From positions 186,001 to 250,000 of the forward strand of contig NZ_JYFC01000001.1 in NCBI RefSeq assembly GCF_000938265.1: a DNA stretch of 64,000 nt, given 5' to 3'. This document shows positions 35,745 through 44,092 of the stretch, in pieces (position 1 is the stretch's first letter; the number at the start of each line of letters is the position of its first letter). Origin of the DNA: Agreia bicolorata (GTDB lineage Bacteria > Actinomycetota > Actinomycetes > Actinomycetales > Microbacteriaceae). Under the pieces are notes generated by a model. That model had not been told where the DNA came from. It saw only the letters and a list, made by a program, of their open reading frames with translations, and searched no databases. A program made the position numbers and the translations under genes.

Positions 35745-36878
35745 TTACAGCCAGCCTCGGCGTCGGAACATGACGTACAGGCCTGTCATCGCGACCAACA
35801 TCACGCCGATCGCGACGGGGTAGCCGTATTGCCAGTGCAACTCGGGCATGGCGTCGAAGTTCATGCCGTATATGCCCGCGATCACCGTCGGAGCGAAGAA
35901 GATCGCGGCCCACGCTGAGATCTTCTTCACCTCTTCGTTCTGGCGGTTACTGGCCTCGGCGAGCACTTTCATGTCCTCGTTCTGGCGCTGTGCAACCAGT
36001 GTCGCGTTCACGGCGAGGATCTCGCGGAGCGTGCTGCGGAATCCTTCGACCCGATCATTCACGACCGCCGTGTGGTCGGCCACGTCGCGCAACGCTCGCC
36101 GAAGCTCGAGATTGGTCTCGAACGCATCGAATCCGGCGCGAAGAGTCTCGAGCATCCCGACGAGCGGCAGGGTCGCACGCTGAAAATCGAGCACTTCCTG
36201 CGAGAGTTCGTAGATGCGCCTCGACACCTCGGCGTCGCCGGCGAATACCTGCGCCTCGATCTCATCGATATCATTCTCGAGCCCCGACACCACGGGCAGA
36301 TACTGGTCGACAACAGCGTCGAGGATGCCGTAGAGCACGGCCACGGGGCCGAGGGCAAGAAGCTCGGGCTCGGCTTCCATGCGCTGACGCACGACCGCCA
36401 GATCGGGCGATTCGCTGTGCCGCACCGAGACCACGAAGTTCGGTCCGACGAAGAGATGGAGCTCCCCGAAGTCGACCTCTTCTCGCTCGTCGGAATAGCT
36501 CGCTGCTCTGAGCACGACGAAGAGGGTGTCGCCATAGCGCTCGAGTTTGGGGCGCTGGTGCGCTCCAATGGCATCCTCGACGGCGAGGGGATGCAGATCG
36601 AATTCCTTCTGGATGGCCGCAAGCTCCGTCTCGTCCGGGCGGTAGAGGCCGATCCAGGCCATGGAGTCATCGAACCGGGCGCATCCCGAGAGCGTGTCCT
36701 CGAGACTCGTCGGCGAAAGCACACGACGGCCGCCGGCATACACGGCGTTGTCGACCGTGCTGCTGTGCCGGGCCAGAGGCTCGGTCTCGACCTCTGCGAC
36801 GGACGGCGCATGCGGATGAGATCCTGGACGAAGAGACGACATCGCCCTGAGGGCCTGGGACACACTGGGCTTCTTCAT
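35745..36878 (-). CDS. corA: Magnesium/cobalt transporter CorA
   Basis: A 377-residue channel-like transporter. A large acidic cytosolic N-terminal domain precedes two C-terminal membrane helices, with the selectivity motif GMN in GIYGMNFDAMPEL between them. The mid-domain IGLYRPDETELAAIQKEF in outline is typical of the family. It forms pentamers that conduct Mg2+. The ATG at 36878 has AGAGGTG just upstream. Monocistronic, and divergent from the GST-like gene. Confidence 0.92.
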   Translation of the reverse strand: MKKPSVSQALRAMSSLRPGSHPHAPSVAEVETEPLARHSSTVDNAVYAGGRRVLSPTSLEDTLSGCARFDDSMAWIGLYRPDETELAAIQKEFDLHPLAVEDAIGAHQRPKLERYGDTLFVVLRAASYSDEREEVDFGELHLFVGPNFVVSVRHSESPDLAVVRQRMEAEPELLALGPVAVLYGILDAVVDQYLPVVSGLENDIDEIEAQVFAGDAEVSRRIYELSQEVLDFQRATLPLVGMLETLRAGFDAFETNLELRRALRDVADHTAVVNDRVEGFRSTLREILAVNATLVAQRQNEDMKVLAEASNRQNEEVKKISAWAAIFFAPTVIAGIYGMNFDAMPELHWQYGYPVAIGVMLVAMTGLYVMFRRRGWL

Positions 36879-36920
36879 CGTCACCTCTTCTGCACGCGCC
36901 CTGATTTGGGCGGTTAACCT

Positions 36921-36926
36921 TAGCAT
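36921..36926 (+). promoter_or_regulatory. -10 box (TAGCAT) upstream of the GST-like gene
   Basis: Six bases after TAGCAT is a GTG (36933), not the GST ATG, which is 11 bases further on. The mRNA is predicted to start at 36933. Confidence 0.5.
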
Positions 36927-36932
36927 ATGGAT

Positions 36933-36947
36933 GTGAACGAGACATGA
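36933..36947 (+). CDS. Possible four-codon leaderless upstream frame
   Basis: GTG AAC GAG ACA TGA. The GTG sits exactly where leaderless starts sit in this window, and the stop codon overlaps the GST ATG (ATGA). If translated it would deliver ribosomes straight onto the GST start. This is speculative because the 11-base leader could equally serve the ATG directly. Confidence 0.3.
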   Translation: MNET

Positions 36948-37990
36948 ACGACGACCTGAGCACGTCCGGCTCCTATGTAACCGCCGGATCCGAATTCACC
37001 CGCGACACCAACTACATCGACGATCGCATCACGTCTTTCACCACGGAGTCGGGCCGCGACTCCGAGGGCAGGTTGCTCTGGCCGGTCGAACCCGACCGCT
37101 ACAGACTGATCGTGGCCCGCGGATGCCCCTGGGCCAACCGCGCCGTCATTTCGCGGCGGCTTCTCGGTCTCGAGAACGTCATCTCGCTCGGCATCGCCGG
37201 CCCCGTGCACGACAAGCGCAGCTGGAGCTTCGACCTCGACCCTGACGGCCTCGACCCTGTGTTGCGGATCCCTCGCCTGCAGGACGCGTTTCTGGCGCGA
37301 TTCCCCGACTATCCGCGCGGAATCACGGTTCCCGCCATCGTCGAGGTGTCGAGTGGCCAGGTCGTCACCAACGACTATCCCCAGATCACCATCGACTTCG
37401 CTCTGGAGTGGACCGCCTATCACCGGGAGGGCGCACCGCAGCTCTACCCGGAGAACCTCAGAGCCGAGATCGACGAGGTCAACTCGGTTGTCTTCTCCGA
37501 CGTGAACAACGGCGTCTATCGGTGTGGTTTCGCCGGTTCGCAGAAGTCATACGAGCGCGCCTATCGCACGCTCTTCGACCGGCTCGACTGGCTCAGCGAA
37601 CGCCTCAGCACGAGGCGCTATCTGGTGGGCGACACGATCACCGAGGCCGACATCCGGCTGTTCACCACTCTCGTTCGCTTCGACGCCGTCTATCACGGCC
37701 ACTTCAAGACGAACAGACAGAAGCTCACCGAGATGCCGGTGCTCTGGGCGTACGCACGCGACCTCTTCCAGACGCCCGGCTTCGGAGACACCATCGATTT
37801 CGGGCAGATCAAGCAGCACTACTACATCGTGCATACCGACCTGAACCCGACGCAGATCGTGCCCGTTGGGCCGGATGCGACGGGCTGGCTCGAGCCATCG
37901 GGTCGCGAGATCCTGGGCGGGCGTCCGTTCGGCGACGGCACGCCGCCTCCTCCCCCGCCGGCAGCAGAGCGAGTGCCGGATCTGATCTGA
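36944..37990 (+). CDS. Xi-class glutathione S-transferase-like reductase
   Basis: A 348-residue protein of the glutathionyl-hydroquinone reductase group (Xi GST, ECM4/YqjG). The catalytic Cys motif is CPWA in ARGCPWANR (about residues 63-71), and the GST C-domain motif NNGVYRCGFAGSQ follows. In actinobacteria such enzymes may use mycothiol rather than glutathione. The C-terminus ends in a run of Pro. It probably reduces thiol-quinone conjugates or similar electrophile adducts. It ends 29 bases from the convergent SNF2 gene. Confidence 0.85.
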   Translation: MNDDLSTSGSYVTAGSEFTRDTNYIDDRITSFTTESGRDSEGRLLWPVEPDRYRLIVARGCPWANRAVISRRLLGLENVISLGIAGPVHDKRSWSFDLDPDGLDPVLRIPRLQDAFLARFPDYPRGITVPAIVEVSSGQVVTNDYPQITIDFALEWTAYHREGAPQLYPENLRAEIDEVNSVVFSDVNNGVYRCGFAGSQKSYERAYRTLFDRLDWLSERLSTRRYLVGDTITEADIRLFTTLVRFDAVYHGHFKTNRQKLTEMPVLWAYARDLFQTPGFGDTIDFGQIKQHYYIVHTDLNPTQIVPVGPDATGWLEPSGREILGGRPFGDGTPPPPPPAAERVPDLI

Positions 37991-37998
37991 TCCTCGGT

Positions 37999-38035
37999 GG
38001 CTCTGGCAGGCCGAGTCGCTCAGCCCGCCAGAGCC
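37999..38035. terminator. Hairpin between GST-like and SNF2 genes
   Basis: Perfect 9-bp arms GGCTCTGGC and GCCAGAGCC with a 19-base loop. The right arm lies in the last codons of the SNF2 gene. No T-run follows, so termination efficiency is uncertain. Confidence 0.45.
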
Positions 38036-40140
38036 TGCTCGAGAAGGTGTACGAGCGCATCCAGCTGCACGCTGTCGCCGCTCGAGATCTCCTCGTCGCT
38101 TCCGTCGAGTGCGCGTGCGGCCAGGCCCTGCTTGCTGTCGATGAGTTCAGCGATCTTCGCATCGATCGTCTGGGCCGCGACGATGCGCCACGCCGTAACG
38201 GGCTCCTCCTGGCCGATGCGGTGCACGCGATCAATCGCCTGCGTCTGCTCGGCGGCTGTCCACGACAACTCGGCGAGCACCACGTTCGACGCAGCCTGAA
38301 GGTTGAGCCCGACGCCGGCGGCGGTCAGCGAGCAGACGGCGACGGAGACAGCGGGGTCGTTGTTGAAAGCGTCGATCTCTTTCTGCCGATGCAGCGCGGA
38401 CTGATCTCCGCGAATCGACACCGTCTGCAGCCCCGCTTTGGCGAAGGCCTCCTCGGCCTGGTCCATCACGTCGATGTGCTTGGCGAAGAACACGACCTTG
38501 CCCACCGATCGGGCGAGCTGAGCCGTGTAGTCGGCGGCGAGCGACGCCTTGGCCTGGCCGATCAGTCGCACCATGGTGAAGACGTTGTCTCCGCTGCCAC
38601 CCTGGGCCTTGGATTCCTCGACCTCCTGACGTGCGACCGCGCGCATCAGATTCTCTGTCGAGACCTCGGCATCCGGATCGGACTTTGTGCGGGCGGCGAG
38701 CAGCCGCTTGTAGCGCGTGACCAGTCGGCGACCGAGCTCGGCTTCCGCTTCTCGAATGGAGCGACCCAGGTCGTCATCGAGCTCGACGGGAAGATCGACG
38801 ATCCTCTTGGCGGGCAGATCGGCGGCCACGTCGAGCTTGCGACGCCGCACGATCCCCATGTCGATCACTGCTTCACGTGCCTCGGAGAAGAATCCGAAGT
38901 CGGCAGGAGTGAGCCCGGTCTCTTCGAGCTTCTCCATGAGCTGAGCCGTAGGCTTCGTGCCGTCGATCCAGCCCAGAAGCTGCCAGATCGCGCGGAAGTC
39001 GTCGATGTCGTTGATGAGCGGTGTTCCCGTGAGAGCCATCATCAGAGGGTTGCCGCCGGGCGCCTGCGAACGGATGCGTTCGGCAAGCGCGAGCACGTGC
39101 TTCGACCGCTGAGACGACATGTTCTTGATGAAGTGCGCCTCGTCGACGACCATCCCGCGGAATCCGAGCGTGCTCAGCCAGGCCAGGTGCCTGTCGAGGA
39201 CTTCGTAGTTCACGATCACAACATCGGCGAATGCGTCGAGCCCCGCTCCATCGCCGTGGATAACCGTCGCGCGGCGGTGCGGAGTCCACAGTTCGACCTC
39301 GCGGGCCCAGTTCATCTTCACGACGTTCGGCACCACGGCGAGCAGAGGATAAGCATCGGCGACGGATGCGGCCAGCAACGACTGCGCCGTCTTTCCGAGA
39401 CCGGGTTCATCGGCGAGAAGGAACGATCGGTGGCCCTGAGCCACACTCGCCACGAATCGGGCTTGGTGCCGCATCAGCTCCTGTCCAGGAGGCGAGAGCC
39501 TGTCGATGCGAGGGGCCTCAGGAAGGTCCATGCTCGCGACCTGTCCGCCCGCGCCGTATTCGAAGGCGCGGAACAGCGGTCCGAGCAGCTCCCAGTTCGA
39601 CAGTCGACCGTGGGAGGAGTGCTTCTGTGTTGATGCGGCTGCGAAATCGGGGGCCAGGAACGGGTTCGCGAGCTGACGCGCCTTGACCGACTGGGGAATG
39701 ACCTGTCGCTCGGCGAGTTCGGGCGGCAGCATCGTGGTCTGCTTGGGCGCTTCGACGACCTCGTCAGGCACATCGATGCCGGCCTCTTCGAGGTACTGTC
39801 GACGCAGCTTCTGCGCGACGGGCGAAATCGGCGCATCGTTCTCGAGAAGTGTGATCAGCGAGGTGTCGCGTGCCGCCGTCTTCGCGAGAATCGATCCGAT
39901 GCCGTCGAGTCGTTTCAGCTGCTCGGCTCGGTCTGCATCAGACAGCTCGGGATTGTTGCGAACCGAGATGCGTTCCTCGCGGGCCAGGAGGGCAACGACG
40001 AGAAACTTGGTGCGGTTCGAGGGCGCGACCTTTCCGCGCTGTGCCGCAGCTTCGACCTCGCGCACCTTGCGCGCGAGGATCGGGATGAGGCCGGTGTTGT
40101 CGACGCTCTTGGGTGATCGGCGTCCGCCGGATCGAGACAT
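38020..40140 (-). CDS. SNF2 family DNA-dependent ATPase/helicase
   Basis: A 706-residue SWI/SNF-type protein. Motif I is ADEPGLGKTAQ (the usual M is P), motif II DEAH is in VVDEAHFIKN, motif III is ALTGTPL and motif VI is AIDRVHRIGQ. The N-terminal 200 residues are basic, then Pro/Gln-rich. The arrangement is closest to SMARCAL1/ZRANB3-like annealing helicases. It may remodel DNA-protein complexes or stalled forks. The ATG at 40140 has AGGAGGAG just upstream; it is monocistronic. Confidence 0.87.
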   Translation of the reverse strand: MSRSGGRRSPKSVDNTGLIPILARKVREVEAAAQRGKVAPSNRTKFLVVALLAREERISVRNNPELSDADRAEQLKRLDGIGSILAKTAARDTSLITLLENDAPISPVAQKLRRQYLEEAGIDVPDEVVEAPKQTTMLPPELAERQVIPQSVKARQLANPFLAPDFAAASTQKHSSHGRLSNWELLGPLFRAFEYGAGGQVASMDLPEAPRIDRLSPPGQELMRHQARFVASVAQGHRSFLLADEPGLGKTAQSLLAASVADAYPLLAVVPNVVKMNWAREVELWTPHRRATVIHGDGAGLDAFADVVIVNYEVLDRHLAWLSTLGFRGMVVDEAHFIKNMSSQRSKHVLALAERIRSQAPGGNPLMMALTGTPLINDIDDFRAIWQLLGWIDGTKPTAQLMEKLEETGLTPADFGFFSEAREAVIDMGIVRRRKLDVAADLPAKRIVDLPVELDDDLGRSIREAEAELGRRLVTRYKRLLAARTKSDPDAEVSTENLMRAVARQEVEESKAQGGSGDNVFTMVRLIGQAKASLAADYTAQLARSVGKVVFFAKHIDVMDQAEEAFAKAGLQTVSIRGDQSALHRQKEIDAFNNDPAVSVAVCSLTAAGVGLNLQAASNVVLAELSWTAAEQTQAIDRVHRIGQEEPVTAWRIVAAQTIDAKIAELIDSKQGLAARALDGSDEEISSGDSVQLDALVHLLEQALAG

Positions 40141-40325
40141 GCTCCTCCTGTGGAGTGTGGGCCGCGCCGTCCGTGCTCCCTCTGTGGACGGCGATGCCAA
40201 ATAACGATCCCTGGCCGGGATCGGTGCGGTCGTGCGGGCCGGGTGTGGGCGTCGAGCAACATGACATTGTCACGGTCGACGGGGAGAGCGAAGCGGCCCG
40301 GCCTTCACACAGTCTACGTTACCGA

Positions 40326-40345
40326 GCGCGGCGCGAGCGCCGCGC
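40326..40345 (-). terminator. GC-rich hairpin after the DUF6804-like gene
   Basis: An 8-bp GCGCGGCG/CGCCGCGC stem with a tetraloop, six bases after the stop codon at 40351. No T-run. The remaining bases to 40140 show no gene. Confidence 0.5.
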
Positions 40346-40350
40346 CCGTC

Positions 40351-40707
40351 TCAACGACGAGTGGATGCGTTCTCGGGCGCCTGGGGCACCTTGATCAGCA
40401 GGCCGGCGGCCACGAACACCACGGCCGCCGCGAGGTGCAGGATCTGCCAGACCAACAGGTCTAGCTCAAGCGGCACGATCGGGTTCCAGAGAACAACGAT
40501 GACCGCGAGAGCAGGCATCCACCACCACTGCTTGGCCTGAAAGGCGAAGACTCCGATGATCGCCGCGAGGATGCTGATCGCATAGCGGAAGATCGTGAAC
40601 CACTCGCTGTCGATCAGGGCGACGCCGGCGAGCAGCAGGATAGCCGCGAGGAGTCCGGGCGCGAGTGCGAGACGGGCGAAGGACGGGTTCGGATAGCGCT
40701 GCGACAT
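40351..40707 (-). CDS. Small membrane protein, DUF6804-like
   Basis: A 118-residue protein with four membrane helices. The tract FRYAISILAAIIGVFAFQAK followed by WNPIVPLELD resembles small proteins annotated DUF6804; I am not certain of the number. A TAAGCT box overlaps the stop codon of the upstream TIGR01777 gene and gives a nearly leaderless start. Function unknown. Confidence 0.7.
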   Translation of the reverse strand: MSQRYPNPSFARLALAPGLLAAILLLAGVALIDSEWFTIFRYAISILAAIIGVFAFQAKQWWWMPALAVIVVLWNPIVPLELDLLVWQILHLAAAVVFVAAGLLIKVPQAPENASTRR

Positions 40708-40719
40708 CGTGCCGCCAGC

Positions 40720-41730
40720 TTAACGTGTCGCAGCGGGTGCCGGCCGCGCGAGGTCGTCGAGCGCATGCTCGAGGGTGCTGTGCTGAAACACGTAGCCGGC
40801 ATTCTGCAGCCGCTCCGGCACAACCCACCGGCTTTTCAAAACGAGTTCTGTCTCTGTTCGAAGCACCCACATTGCGACTTCGAGCATCCATCGGAAAGCC
40901 GGCAGCCCGATCGGGGCGCCAACGTTGCGGCGCAGCAGAGCCATCAGCCGCCTGTTGTCACTCGGTCCCGGAGCGCATACGTTGACGACGCCCTCGATGT
41001 TCGGCCTGTCGCGGATGAACCGCACGATCGAGACGACGTCGTCGATGTGCACCCAACTGAACTTCTGAAGGCCCTTGGTTCCCCTCTTCTCGTGCCAGAC
41101 GCCGGCCCGACGCCGTGCGGCAGAGCCGAATAGAGAGCGGAACCACCACCCGTCGTGCTGTGTTCCCCCGAGTCCGAGTCTGGCCACGCGAAGGAGTGGA
41201 CTCAGCGCGCCCCCGCGACCGAGCACGATGGCCATCCGCAGGGCGACCCTCCTGGTCTGCGGAAGCTCGCCCGCGAAGAACGCGTGCTCCCAGTCTGTAG
41301 CGATAGAGACGGAGAAGCCGGAGCCGATCTCGCCGGTTGACTCGGTTTGCGGCCGATCCTCGGCATGCCTGTAGATGGTGGCCGTGCTCGAGTTCAGCCA
41401 CAGGGCCGGCGGCGATGCGACACGTGAGATCGACTCGCGGAGGATTCGGGTCGTGTCGACGCGGGATCGCCTGATCTCAGCTCGGTTGCTCTCTGTATAC
41501 CTGCAGTTCACGCTCTTTCCAGCAAGGTTGATGACGAGCGAGGCACCGTTGATCGCCGCGTCGATCGCCTCGAGCTCATGCCAGGCCACGGCCGGCGATG
41601 ACCGCCCGATGAGAGTGACCTCGTATCCTTCTGCCAGAAGTTCGCGCTGCAGCACTTCTCCAATGAATCCGCTGGCGCCGGCGAGCACGGCGCGACGGGT
41701 GGCGAGCGGGTGCAGGGAATCAGGTGTCAT
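40720..41730 (-). CDS. TIGR01777 family NAD(P)-binding protein (second copy)
   Basis: A 336-residue protein. The nucleotide motif GASGFIG is near residue 20, INLAGKSVNCRY follows, and a DUF1731-like C-terminus ends the protein. It is a diverged relative of the protein at 1287-2207. Start choice is the ATG at 41730, ahead of which CAGACT at the standard six-base distance is only a weak -10 match. Substrate unknown. Confidence 0.8.
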   Translation of the reverse strand: MTPDSLHPLATRRAVLAGASGFIGEVLQRELLAEGYEVTLIGRSSPAVAWHELEAIDAAINGASLVINLAGKSVNCRYTESNRAEIRRSRVDTTRILRESISRVASPPALWLNSSTATIYRHAEDRPQTESTGEIGSGFSVSIATDWEHAFFAGELPQTRRVALRMAIVLGRGGALSPLLRVARLGLGGTQHDGWWFRSLFGSAARRRAGVWHEKRGTKGLQKFSWVHIDDVVSIVRFIRDRPNIEGVVNVCAPGPSDNRRLMALLRRNVGAPIGLPAFRWMLEVAMWVLRTETELVLKSRWVVPERLQNAGYVFQHSTLEHALDDLARPAPAATR

Positions 41731-41797
41731 GCGTCCAGTCTGGTCGACGCTCCCCACATTCACGGCCATCACGATTGTTCGAGACCGGCCACGGCGC

Positions 41798-41803
41798 TAA
41801 GTT
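41798..41803 (+). promoter_or_regulatory. -10 box (TAAGTT) of the 41810 gene, leaderless
   Basis: TAAGTT, six bases, then the ATG at 41810. It probably also drives psuG, which starts nine bases after the first gene ends. Confidence 0.6.
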
Positions 41804-41809
41804 TTCCTT

Positions 41810-42217
41810 ATGACCTCTCCTGTGCCCTTCGGTGCCCCTGCCCCCGCCCTTTTCTCCGGCCCTGAGGGCGTCTGGAATGCCGACCCCGTAGAACTCGCGG
41901 CCCGACTGTTCGTCGCCGTCTTCCAGCCCCAGGCTTCTGCCCCGCTGCCGCAGCGCGAAGTGTCCGACATCTACGATGCCCTCGCGGCCCTCGGCGGCTA
42001 TGCGCTGCCCGCCCAGCGTGTCGGCAACACGCAACCCCTCGCCCTGACGGTTCAGCTTGCGCAGGAGGCCATCCTCACCTGGGAGCGGGCGACGATCGCG
42101 ACCCGCCTCTCAGCCGGGGCCGGCCCCGTCTCGCACACCGTCACCGTCCTCCGCTTCGGACCGGGCGTCCTCCAGGCAGCAGACCCCGTCGCCGCTCTTC
42201 GCGATCGACTCGGCTAA
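41810..42217 (+). CDS. Uncharacterised protein upstream of psuG
   Basis: A 135-residue soluble protein, Ala/Pro-rich at the start, with a helical middle (PVELAARLFVAVF) and a C-terminus ending ALRDRLG. I recognise no family, motif or membrane segment. The reading frame is supported by its leaderless promoter and GC-rich third positions. It sits eight bases before psuG and is presumably cotranscribed, which does not by itself assign a role in pseudouridine breakdown. Confidence 0.65.
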   Translation: MTSPVPFGAPAPALFSGPEGVWNADPVELAARLFVAVFQPQASAPLPQREVSDIYDALAALGGYALPAQRVGNTQPLALTVQLAQEAILTWERATIATRLSAGAGPVSHTVTVLRFGPGVLQAADPVAALRDRLG

Positions 42218-42225
42218 GCCGAGGT

Positions 42226-43149
42226 ATGACGTCGCCGTTTCTGGTCTCGACAGCCGTCGCTGACGCTCTGGCCGACGGCCGGCCCGTCGTCGCGCTCGAA
42301 TCCACGATCATCTCGCACGGCCTGCCGCGACCGCGCAACCTCGAGGCTGCGCGCGAGTTCGAGCAGATCCTTCTATCGCGTGGCGTCACACCCGCCACGA
42401 TCGCCGTTCTCGACGGTGTCCCCTGCATCGGCCTCGACGCCGAGGGTGTCGAGCGCATCGCATCCGAAGATATGGCGAAGGCGAGTGTGCGAGACCTTCC
42501 GATTCTTGCGGCCAAGCGAATCAGCGGTGCGACCACGGTGGCTGCGACCGCATACCTCGCGGGTAAGGCCGGCGTACGGGTCTTCGCCACAGGCGGCCTC
42601 GGCGGAGTGCACCGCGGCGCAGGTCAGACCTTCGACGAGTCGGCAGATCTGTCCGCGCTCGCCATCTCCCCCGTGGCCGTCGTCTCTGCTGGCGTCAAGA
42701 GCGTTCTCGACATCGCAGCCACGCTGGAGCGACTCGAGACCCTCTCGGTTCCTGTCATCGGGTACCGCACCACGAACTTCCCGAGCTTCTGGCTGCGAGA
42801 GTCGGGTCACACCATCGACTGGTCCGTCGATTCGGCGGCCGAGATCGCCGCGGTCATGCACAGCCAAGATGCGCTGGGGCACGGCCAGGGCATCGTGGTT
42901 GCAAATCCCATTCCGTTGGATCAGCAGTGGGATCCCGAGGAGCACGACCGCGTTCTCGCGCAGGCATTCGCCGCGGCGGAAGCAGCAGGCGTTCATGGCA
43001 AGGCGGTCACGCCTTTCCTGCTCGGCTACATCGTGGACGCGTCAGGCGGCACGAGTCTCGAGGTGAACCTCGACATCGCGCGCAACAATGTGCGTCTCGC
43101 AGCCGACATCGCCACCGCATGGAGCGAGCGTGCGCCCGGCCGTGAGTGA
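42226..43149 (+). CDS. psuG: Pseudouridine-5'-phosphate glycosidase
   Basis: A 307-residue enzyme that splits pseudouridine 5'-phosphate into uracil and ribose 5-phosphate. The opening ALESTIISHGLPRPRN (about residues 24-39), the catalytic Lys in AKRISGATT, and FATGGLGGVHRGA are all family landmarks. Length is normal. The GAGGT site supports the ATG. It is followed by a PfkB-type kinase overlapping by eight bases, the usual partner psuK. Confidence 0.95.
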   Translation: MTSPFLVSTAVADALADGRPVVALESTIISHGLPRPRNLEAAREFEQILLSRGVTPATIAVLDGVPCIGLDAEGVERIASEDMAKASVRDLPILAAKRISGATTVAATAYLAGKAGVRVFATGGLGGVHRGAGQTFDESADLSALAISPVAVVSAGVKSVLDIAATLERLETLSVPVIGYRTTNFPSFWLRESGHTIDWSVDSAAEIAAVMHSQDALGHGQGIVVANPIPLDQQWDPEEHDRVLAQAFAAAEAAGVHGKAVTPFLLGYIVDASGGTSLEVNLDIARNNVRLAADIATAWSERAPGRE

Positions 43150-44083
43150 TCGCGGCGCGGCGCCCGTTTCGGCCGGTTCACCCCGCGTCGTCGTGTTCGG
43201 CGACGTGATCGACGACATCATCGTCACGCCGAGCGGTGACATCCGGCCCGACACCGACACCCCCGCCAGTATCGTGCGCACGGCCGGCGGTTCTGCCGCC
43301 AACTCCGCGGCGTGGCTGGCGTGGGCGGGCTGCCATGTCGACTTCGTGGGCCGGGTGCACGTCACCGATCTCGAGCGGCATCGCGCCCTGCTCGTCGAGG
43401 CGAGAGTCAGTCCTCACCTTCTCGGAGAACCCGACCTCCCGACCGGAGCGATCGTCGTGATCGTGTCGCCCGACGGCGCCCGCACCATGCTCACCCAACG
43501 GGGAGCGAACGCCGCGCTCTCCCCGCGCGATATCGGCGCCGAACGTCTGTCGCGGGCGAACCACCTGCATTTCACGGGATACTCGATCTTCCGGCACGCG
43601 AGAACATCCGATTTCCCCGAGCTCATCCAACGGGCGCACGAGGCTGATGTCACGGTGAGCGTCGATCCGGGATCAGCTGGCTTCATCGAGGATTTCGGTC
43701 GCGATCGATTCCTCGACGCCATAGACGGAGCAGACATCGTCGTTCCGAATCTCGATGAAGGGCGTGCACTCACCGGACTGCCCGATCCGGCATCCATCGT
43801 CGACTCTCTGGTCGATCGTTTTCCGCTTGTCGCCCTCACCCTCGGCCGGGAGGGTGTCGCTCTGGGAACGAACGACGGGATCCGCCTCTCTGCTCCGAGC
43901 AAGGCCATGCACGCCGTCGATACGACCGGCGCCGGAGATGCGTTCTGTGCCTCGTTCCTGTCTGTTCTGCTGCATGGGCCCTCGCGCGATCGCGATGTTC
44001 TTGCGCGCGCCGTCTCGAGCGGCCTCGACACGGCGGCACGCGCCGTCGCCAGCGTTGGGGCGAGGCCAGTGCCCACCGCGTAA
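43142..44083 (+). CDS. psuK: PfkB family kinase, likely pseudouridine kinase
   Basis: A 313-residue ribokinase-fold kinase. The family signatures GGSAANSA (about residues 48-55) and DTTGAGDAF (about 260-268, with the catalytic Asp) are clear. The second Gly-rich site is intact. Because it follows psuG with an eight-base overlap from a GTG start, it most likely phosphorylates pseudouridine at O5', the step before PsuG. Ribokinase-like sugar specificity cannot be excluded by sequence alone. Its TAA stop also forms part of the next gene's -10 box. Confidence 0.82.
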   Translation: MSDRGAAPVSAGSPRVVVFGDVIDDIIVTPSGDIRPDTDTPASIVRTAGGSAANSAAWLAWAGCHVDFVGRVHVTDLERHRALLVEARVSPHLLGEPDLPTGAIVVIVSPDGARTMLTQRGANAALSPRDIGAERLSRANHLHFTGYSIFRHARTSDFPELIQRAHEADVTVSVDPGSAGFIEDFGRDRFLDAIDGADIVVPNLDEGRALTGLPDPASIVDSLVDRFPLVALTLGREGVALGTNDGIRLSAPSKAMHAVDTTGAGDAFCASFLSVLLHGPSRDRDVLARAVSSGLDTAARAVASVGARPVPTA

Positions 44084-44086
44084 AGT
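44081..44086 (+). promoter_or_regulatory. -10 box (TAAAGT) of the M20 peptidase gene, leaderless
   Basis: TAAAGT, six bases, then the GTG at 44093. The first three bases are the psuK stop codon, so one triplet serves both roles. Confidence 0.6.
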
Positions 44087-44092
44087 CGTGGT

